NCBI GenBank assembly: GCA_013215375.1
Contig: JABSRB010000035.1
Location: forward strand, 1 to 60,095
DNA: 60,095 nucleotides
From: Oceanospirillaceae bacterium
Lineage (GTDB): Bacteria; Pseudomonadota; Gammaproteobacteria; Pseudomonadales; Balneatricaceae
Reading direction: 5' to 3'
Shown here: positions 55,127 through 60,095 of the stretch, piece after piece
Layout of the letters: each line of letters begins with the position of its first letter
How positions within the stretch are numbered: position 1 is the first letter of the stretch
Position numbers and translations under genes: made by a program
Notes under the pieces: generated by a model
What the model saw: only the letters and a program-made list of their open reading frames with translations
Databases searched by the model: none
What the model was told of the DNA's origin: nothing

Positions 55127-55822
55127 ATGGATGAAACAATATTACTAATTGAAGATGAAGCAGCCATTGCAGACAATGTGGTGTATGCGCTGCGATCTGA
55201 TCATTTTCGGGTGCAATGGTTTAGTTTAGGTGAGGAGGGGCTAAATTATTTACTTAATAATAGCGTCGATTTAGTGATACTGGATGTCGGTCTCCCCGAT
55301 ATCAATGGCTTCGAACTCTGTAAAAAAATCCGTCAATACAGCGATGTCCCCTTAATATTTTTAACCGCGCGAGACAGCGAGATAGACAAAGTGGTTGGGT
55401 TGGAACTAGGCGCTGATGATTACGTGGTTAAACCTTTTAGCCCCCGAGAATTAGTAGCGCGTGTTAAAGCAATATTGCGGCGGCAAAATACCAATGTTCA
55501 TTTAGTCGTTAATAAGACTGCTAGTGTCAAGAATAGTGTGTTTAGTGTCGATGTTGATAAGAGAGTCATCACTTTTTGTGATCAAGTCATGCCGCTGAGT
55601 GCTTATCAATTTGGTGTGCTGCAACTACTGCTCAGTCAGCCTGAGAGGGTTTTTAGTCGCGAACAGTTGATGGATGCTATCTGGTCGCCTCAGCAAGTGA
55701 GTTTTGATCGCTCAGTTGATACGACCGTCAAACAACTACGCGCTAAAATGAAATCGATAGACGCTTGTCAGCAACCGCTGGTTACCCATCGCGGCGTTGG
55801 ATATAGCATAAAAAATATATAA
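55127..55822 (+). CDS. creB: Response regulator CreB
   Basis: A 231-aa OmpR-class regulator: REC domain (acceptor Asp54 in LVILDVGLPDINGFELC; Lys about 104 in DDYVVKPFSPREL) and a C-terminal winged helix (LSAYQFGVLQLLLSQPERVFSREQLMD ... RSVDTTVKQLRAKM). CreB signatures are VVYAL after the acidic pocket and DVGLPDxxGFELC. It is followed by creC after 17 bp and creD further on, which supports the assignment. In Pseudomonas and Aeromonas CreBC controls creD and beta-lactam or envelope-stress responses. Confidence 0.88.
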   Translation: MDETILLIEDEAAIADNVVYALRSDHFRVQWFSLGEEGLNYLLNNSVDLVILDVGLPDINGFELCKKIRQYSDVPLIFLTARDSEIDKVVGLELGADDYVVKPFSPRELVARVKAILRRQNTNVHLVVNKTASVKNSVFSVDVDKRVITFCDQVMPLSAYQFGVLQLLLSQPERVFSREQLMDAIWSPQQVSFDRSVDTTVKQLRAKMKSIDACQQPLVTHRGVGYSIKNI

Positions 55823-55839
55823 GCCTATGGGTGCGATAA

Positions 55840-57261
55840 ATGAATTTGACCTCTCGAATTTTTCTGGCGTATTTTGCCATTTTAGCCGTGGCAATCTACC
55901 TGATACTCAGCGTATTTATGTCTGAAATTAAACCTGGAGTACGCCAATCAACGGAAGATACTTTGGTGGACATGTCTAATCTGCTGGCAGAGGTGCTCAA
56001 AGATGACTTAGTCGAGCAGCGGTTGCAAACGAGTGAGTTTAAAAATCAGGTAGCGCTTTTTTTACAGCGCAGTTATCGCGCTAAAATATTCCAAGTTGAT
56101 AAGGTCTCTAGCGCCATGCGCATCTATATCACTGATGCCCAAGGTATTGTGCAATTTGATTCTGCGGATTATGGCTTAGGTAAAGATTACTCGCAGTGGA
56201 ACGATGTCTATCTTACTTTGCGAGGTAAGTATGGAGCTAGATCTTCTCCCACCTCAAAGAGTGAAAGTGACACTAGTGTGATGCATGTGGCGGCTGCTAT
56301 CGTCGATCAAGGGGAAATAATAGGCTCGATTACTGTGGCTAAGGCCAATTTATCGCTGCAGCCATTTATCGACATGGCACAGCAGAAAATCGAGCAGCGC
56401 GGTATATTATTGATTTTGTTTTCGCTGCTCACGGCGCTGATCTTCGCTTATTGGCTAACGGCTTCGATTCGTAAACTGGCTAAATACGCTGATAATGTCG
56501 CGGCTGCAAAGCCGGTGGTGGTGCCTCACTTAGGTGAACCTGAGTTACGCAAGTTAGCGAACTCAATAGAGAATATGCGGCATAAGTTGGCGGGCAAGGA
56601 ATATGTAGAAAAGTATATTCATGCACTCACTCACGAGCTGAAAAGCCCGGTCTCGGCGATTAAAGGTGCTGCTGAAATTATTAGTGATGATATGCCTGTT
56701 GCAGATCGCGCTCGGTTTGTCGCTAATATTCGCCGCGAAGTTGAGCGCATTAATGTGATGATTAACAAAATGCTGGCGCTAGCGAAGCTTGAAAAATGTG
56801 AGATGTTATCGCAGCGAGAAGAGGCTGATCTCGCTCAAATAATAGCGCAAGTGCTTGCCAGTAAAGCGCTGCAATTAGATAAAAAATCTATTGCTGTTAA
56901 GTGGGATATTAAAGAAAATGTTATGGTGCTGGTCGATCCGTTTTTACTCACGCAGGCGCTTGATAATCTGCTGCAAAACGCGTTGGATTTTAGTGCTTTT
57001 AGCAGTGAAATTCATATTCAAGTGACAATAAAGAGCGCCATTGAAATAGAGATTAAAGATTGGGGCCAAGGTATTCCAGCATACGCGCTCAATAAAATAT
57101 TCGAGCGTTTCTATTCGCTTCCCAGATCTGATGGTGCTGCAAAAAGTAGCGGTTTGGGACTGTGCTTTGTACAGCAAATTTGCCTGTTGCACCAAGGTAG
57201 CATCAAGCTTGAAAATCACAGTGAGGGCGGAGTGACGGCGCTATTGACGCTACCACATTAA
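55840..57261 (+). CDS. creC: Sensor histidine kinase CreC
   Basis: A 473-aa membrane kinase: TM1 (about 8-28), periplasmic sensor (about 30-185), TM2 (about 186-207), HAMP-like linker, HisKA with phospho-His in YIHALTHELKSPVSAIKGAAEI, and HATPase (DNLLQNALDF, IKDWGQGIPAYAL, KSSGLGLCFVQQI). The H-E-L-K-S-P variant of the H-box and the EYVEKYIHALTHELKSP context are CreC-like. It sits between creB and creD. Confidence 0.88.
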   Translation: MNLTSRIFLAYFAILAVAIYLILSVFMSEIKPGVRQSTEDTLVDMSNLLAEVLKDDLVEQRLQTSEFKNQVALFLQRSYRAKIFQVDKVSSAMRIYITDAQGIVQFDSADYGLGKDYSQWNDVYLTLRGKYGARSSPTSKSESDTSVMHVAAAIVDQGEIIGSITVAKANLSLQPFIDMAQQKIEQRGILLILFSLLTALIFAYWLTASIRKLAKYADNVAAAKPVVVPHLGEPELRKLANSIENMRHKLAGKEYVEKYIHALTHELKSPVSAIKGAAEIISDDMPVADRARFVANIRREVERINVMINKMLALAKLEKCEMLSQREEADLAQIIAQVLASKALQLDKKSIAVKWDIKENVMVLVDPFLLTQALDNLLQNALDFSAFSSEIHIQVTIKSAIEIEIKDWGQGIPAYALNKIFERFYSLPRSDGAAKSSGLGLCFVQQICLLHQGSIKLENHSEGGVTALLTLPH

Positions 57262-57368
57262 ACTTTTTGCTCACATAACTAACACATAACACTCATATTA
57301 GTACCATTGAAGCGCTATAGACTAACGGCTACTTTAATGAATAAGTGCAAAATCTAATAGGGGTTGCT

Positions 57369-58784
57369 ATGCAAAAGAAACTGATTTTAAAAATAGTAGT
57401 GATCTTCGTCATCGGCTTAATACTGTTAATCCCGTTGATGATGATCGATGATAAAATAGCTGAACGACAGGGCTATTTAGCGCAAGCTAAACAAACAGTT
57501 GCACAAAACTGGACAGGCCATCAGCGCCTCATCACTCCCATCTTGGTGGTGCCTTATATTACAGAGCGAAGTATTCGTTTTGTAAATAAAGAAAATAATA
57601 CATCGAGTATCAAGAAGAGCACAAAATCTGTCGTTAAACTTTTTACCGCCACTAACCTGAAAATTGATGCCAGTTTAAATACTCAAGTGCGTTACAAAGG
57701 TATTTATAAGGTGCCTGTTTACAATGCCAGTATTGCTGTTAGCGGCAGTTTTGAGCGCCAGGAAATCCAAAAAACGTTAGCTTCCATTCGTAATCTTCCA
57801 GGGTTTAAACACTTCTCAACGCCTTATTTATCAACCGTTGTTTCAGACTCTCGCGGTATCAGTAATATACCGACGCTTAAATGGGATAAACAATCAATCA
57901 ATTTTGTACCAGGTAGTCGCTTGAAATTGAGTGGTGAAGGTTTGCATGCCGCGCTGTCTTTCTTAACACTTAGCTCAGGGAATAATAAATCCATTAACTT
58001 TTCCTACCAGTTAGATTTGAGAGGGATGGAGCGGCTAGATTTTGTGCCTATCGCCGCACAGAGCGAAGTAAAATTACATTCAAACTGGGCACATCCTTCC
58101 TTTGTCGGTGAGTTCTTACCCGTACAAAGGGAGGTAAGTGATGAAGGTTATACCGCACAGTGGATAATATCGTCTTTTGCCAATAATATTGCTCAGAAGC
58201 TTAATCAATGTGCGCAAGGAGAATGCGCAGCACTAGTCAGTGCTAATTTTGGTGTTAAGCAAATTGAACCTGTGAGTATTTACGTGCAGGCAGAACGCTC
58301 GGTAAAATACGGGGTGTTATTTATTGGTTTGAGTTTTATCGCTTTCTTTATCTTTGAGATTATTAATAAGCTGGCGATTCACGCCATTCAATATACCTTG
58401 GTGGGCAGCTCTATCGCGATTTTCTATCTCTTGCTTATTTCATTGTCGGAGCATATCGCTTTTGCCCTCGCTTATTTTATAGCAACTTTAAGCTGTATCG
58501 GTTTGCTGTTCTATTACTTAAGTTACATATTGCGTGGCTATAAAGATGCGCTGTTCTTTTCAGCCCTGCTCGGTATTTTATTTGCGGTGCTGTATGTGAT
58601 TATTAGCGCAGAAGATTTTGCCTTGTTGATGGGGGCAGTATTAACCTTTATTACACTGGCTCTTGTGATGATATGCACCCGTAATATTGATTGGTATGAT
58701 TTGGTGGAAGTGGAAGTGGAAGTGGAAGTGGATGTTGATAAGAGACAATTAACAAAGAATATAACGACAACAGAAATGGAATAG
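57369..58784 (+). CDS. creD: Inner membrane protein CreD
   Basis: 471 aa from ATG 57369 (AGGGG upstream). Seen: TM1 (about 5-24), then a large periplasmic domain with the CreD-type GHQRLITPILVVPY, RLDFVPIAAQSEVKLHSNWAHPSFVGEFLP and YTAQWIISSFANN, and a C-terminal cluster of about five membrane helices. CreD is induced by CreBC and linked to envelope integrity; its activity is unknown. The tail contains four GTGGAA hexamers (VEVEVEVEVDV). Confidence 0.9.
   Translation: MQKKLILKIVVIFVIGLILLIPLMMIDDKIAERQGYLAQAKQTVAQNWTGHQRLITPILVVPYITERSIRFVNKENNTSSIKKSTKSVVKLFTATNLKIDASLNTQVRYKGIYKVPVYNASIAVSGSFERQEIQKTLASIRNLPGFKHFSTPYLSTVVSDSRGISNIPTLKWDKQSINFVPGSRLKLSGEGLHAALSFLTLSSGNNKSINFSYQLDLRGMERLDFVPIAAQSEVKLHSNWAHPSFVGEFLPVQREVSDEGYTAQWIISSFANNIAQKLNQCAQGECAALVSANFGVKQIEPVSIYVQAERSVKYGVLFIGLSFIAFFIFEIINKLAIHAIQYTLVGSSIAIFYLLLISLSEHIAFALAYFIATLSCIGLLFYYLSYILRGYKDALFFSALLGILFAVLYVIISAEDFALLMGAVLTFITLALVMICTRNIDWYDLVEVEVEVEVDVDKRQLTKNITTTEME
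58703..58731 (+). repeat. Hexanucleotide repeat in creD tail
   Basis: Tandem GTGGAA units encode alternating Val-Glu at the cytoplasmic C-terminus. Unit changes would not shift the frame, only the tail length. Confidence 0.7.
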
Positions 58785-58802
58785 CTGGATTTTAAAATCA
58801 AT

Positions 58803-58840
58803 AAAAGGCTGATTCATCGGACACTAGAATCAGCCTTTTA
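58803..58840. terminator. Bidirectional terminator between creD and galU
   Basis: AAAAGGCTGATT (58803-58814) pairs with AATCAGCCTTTT (58828-58839) with a 13-nt loop and T-tracts on both strands. It serves both convergent genes. Confidence 0.9.
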
Positions 58841-58860
58841 ATAGCTATACGATGGTAATA

Positions 58861-59772
58861 CTAAGCTGGATACTGCTCTAACAACTTCACCAAATTCGCT
58901 CTAAAATCGGCGCCGCGGGTTTTATCTCTTAAGCCATACTCAGCAAAGGCATTCATATAACCTATTTTGCTACCGCAATCGTGAGATTTGCCGACCATGC
59001 AATAGGCTTCTACCGTCTCGCTCTGCATCAGCTCAGCAATCGCATCTGTCAGTTGGATTTCATCACCGGCACCTGGCCTGGTGAGCTCAAGCAGCTCCCA
59101 GATTTTTTCAGACAATACATAGCGGCCAACCACGGCTAAATTAGAAGGAGCTTCTTCAATAGTAGGTTTCTCGATCACTGCGGTGATTTTACTCGATTGT
59201 CCGGGCTCAAGTGCATGGCCATTGCAATCGGCAATGCCGTAGCTGCTAACCTTTGACTCTTCTACCGCTTCAACCATTATCTGGCTGTGGCCGCAGCTGT
59301 TATAGCGCTCAATCATTTGTGCCAAATTATCTTTTTTAAGATCAGCATAATACTCATCTAAAATCACATCGGGCAATACCACTACAAAAGGCTCATCGCC
59401 GATAATAGGTCGGGCTTTCAATACCGCATGGCCCAAACCTTTAGTCTCGCCCTGACGCACATGCATAATAGTAGTGCCTTTAGGAACGATGCTACGCAGC
59501 TGCTCTAATAGCTGGCGTTTAACCCTGTTTTCAAGAGTTGTCTCCAACTCAAAGGATTTATCAAAATGGTTTTCGATGGCGTTTTTTGAGGAGTGAGTAA
59601 CTAACACTATCTCGGTAATTCCCGCTGCGACACATTCATTAACAATGTATTGAATCAGTGGTTTATCAACAATGGGTAGCATTTCTTTGGGGATAGCTTT
59701 AGTAGCAGGTAACATTCTAGTGCCAAGACCTGCAACCGGTATTACCGCTTTTTTAATTTTATTCTGGTGCAT
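58861..59772 (-). CDS. galU: UTP-glucose-1-phosphate uridylyltransferase GalU
   Basis: A 303-aa cytoplasmic enzyme making UDP-glucose for polysaccharides, lipopolysaccharide and osmoprotection. Seen: [37 protein letters not shown] nucleotidyltransferase start, [44 protein letters not shown] and [12 protein letters not shown]. Length equals the E. coli enzyme. Monocistronic, convergent with creD. Confidence 0.96.
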   Translation of the reverse strand: MHQNKIKKAVIPVAGLGTRMLPATKAIPKEMLPIVDKPLIQYIVNECVAAGITEIVLVTHSSKNAIENHFDKSFELETTLENRVKRQLLEQLRSIVPKGTTIMHVRQGETKGLGHAVLKARPIIGDEPFVVVLPDVILDEYYADLKKDNLAQMIERYNSCGHSQIMVEAVEESKVSSYGIADCNGHALEPGQSSKITAVIEKPTIEEAPSNLAVVGRYVLSEKIWELLELTRPGAGDEIQLTDAIAELMQSETVEAYCMVGKSHDCGSKIGYMNAFAEYGLRDKTRGADFRANLVKLLEQYPA

Positions 59773-60060
59773 TGTTGTCGATTATCTCAGATGGCGAAAG
59801 TAGGCTGGCATTGTACCTAAATGTGGCACTGTGCACATAGAAAATTGTTTTAGTGGGTGGTTTAGGGAGGGGGCATGGGTCTCTAGTCTTAAGTCGTGAG
59901 TTAAAAGACTAAAGACTTTTGTACTACAGAGGATACAGAGGCGCTGCGCTACACAGAGAAGAGCAAAGACTAGTATAGCTTTGCTGAGGGTGCTCTCGCC
60001 GATAGGACCATTTATTAACAAACATCTTGTTTATCGGATTCACTTGGCGTGAACTGACAA
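59773..60060. other. Upstream region of galU
   Basis: Gene-free at this edge. It contains GACTAAAGACT-like 7-bp-spaced motifs (59905-59920) and an imperfect palindromic region near 59940-60000. The galU promoter should lie here but I cannot place it with confidence. Confidence 0.35.
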
Positions 60061-60095
60061 ACGACCAACGACCAACGACCTACGACCAACGACCA
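60061..60095. repeat. Heptanucleotide array (ACGACCA)n at the window edge
   Basis: Five consecutive 7-bp units (one with ACGACCT) run to the last base, so the array probably continues beyond the window. It has the same period as, but a different sequence from, the GCTANRA arrays. Confidence 0.9.

Noticed and set aside
58538-58801. Minus-strand frame with Ser-Thr repeats opposite creD
   Set aside because: Antisense reading of the GTGGAA hexamer repeat in creD.

Overview
The window looks like chromosomal DNA of a gammaproteobacterium, probably marine. The evidence is the order queA-tgt-yajC-secD-secF followed by rnr, a creBCD-type locus, GalU, a pirin, YjbQ and a hybrid kinase with a REC-GGEEF partner. 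I cannot assign a genus. The base composition looks moderately AT-rich, but I did not measure it.

Layout. Positions 1-10.9 kb hold a leftward operon for import and oxidation of inositol or a related cyclitol: periplasmic binding protein, two permeases, ATPase, an IolH-like isomerase, an IolG-like dehydrogenase, a second TIM-barrel isomerase and two more Gfo/Idh/MocA dehydrogenases. A LacI-family regulator is transcribed divergently from it. Positions 11-20 kb are mostly small housekeeping or accessory genes: SGNH esterase, degenerate HD-GYP response regulator, YjbQ, two LysE exporters, DCC protein, GNATs, GFA protein, MerR and pirin. Positions 20.5-24.6 kb encode a five-domain hybrid kinase translationally coupled to a REC-diguanylate cyclase. 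An AraC regulator, a crotonase and a nitronate monooxygenase follow. Positions 27.9-31.3 kb are a patch of mobile debris: a MITE-like palindrome, a broken BrnT/BrnA-type toxin-antitoxin pair, an AbiEi-like/Fic fusion gene behind four 23-bp iterons, and a ladder of tRNA-Leu 3'-end copies leading to an intact tRNA-Leu(CAA). Core genes queA, tgt, yajC, secD, secF and rnr run from 31.5 to 40.2 kb.

The most striking system is at 40.66-45.46 kb, directly downstream of rnr. It is a diversity-generating retroelement (DGR) made of a 1090-aa target protein, an Avd accessory gene, a reverse transcriptase and a template repeat. The target has a NACHT NTPase domain and a C-terminal FGE-sulfatase/C-type-lectin-like domain whose last 40 residues are the variable repeat. 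Over 120 aligned bases, template and variable repeat differ at 20 positions; 18 of these are adenines in the template, the signature of adenine-directed mutagenic retrohoming. The reverse transcriptase carries two lesions, YVDY in place of the catalytic YxDD and an in-frame TGA ahead of a still recognisable C-terminus, so the element looks recently silenced.

Positions 46.4-54.5 kb encode a FAD oxidoreductase, a second LacI regulator, an FbpABC/AfuABC-type ABC transporter with a clear promoter and palindromic operator, and an inositol-monophosphatase-family enzyme. This set could import a phosphorylated sugar or cyclitol and dephosphorylate it, which may tie it to the inositol operon at the other end (inference). 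creB, creC, creD and a convergent galU close the window. Several dispersed repeats recur: a 163-bp palindromic element (two copies), an inverted repeat shared by the left edge and 46.2 kb, and heptanucleotide arrays.
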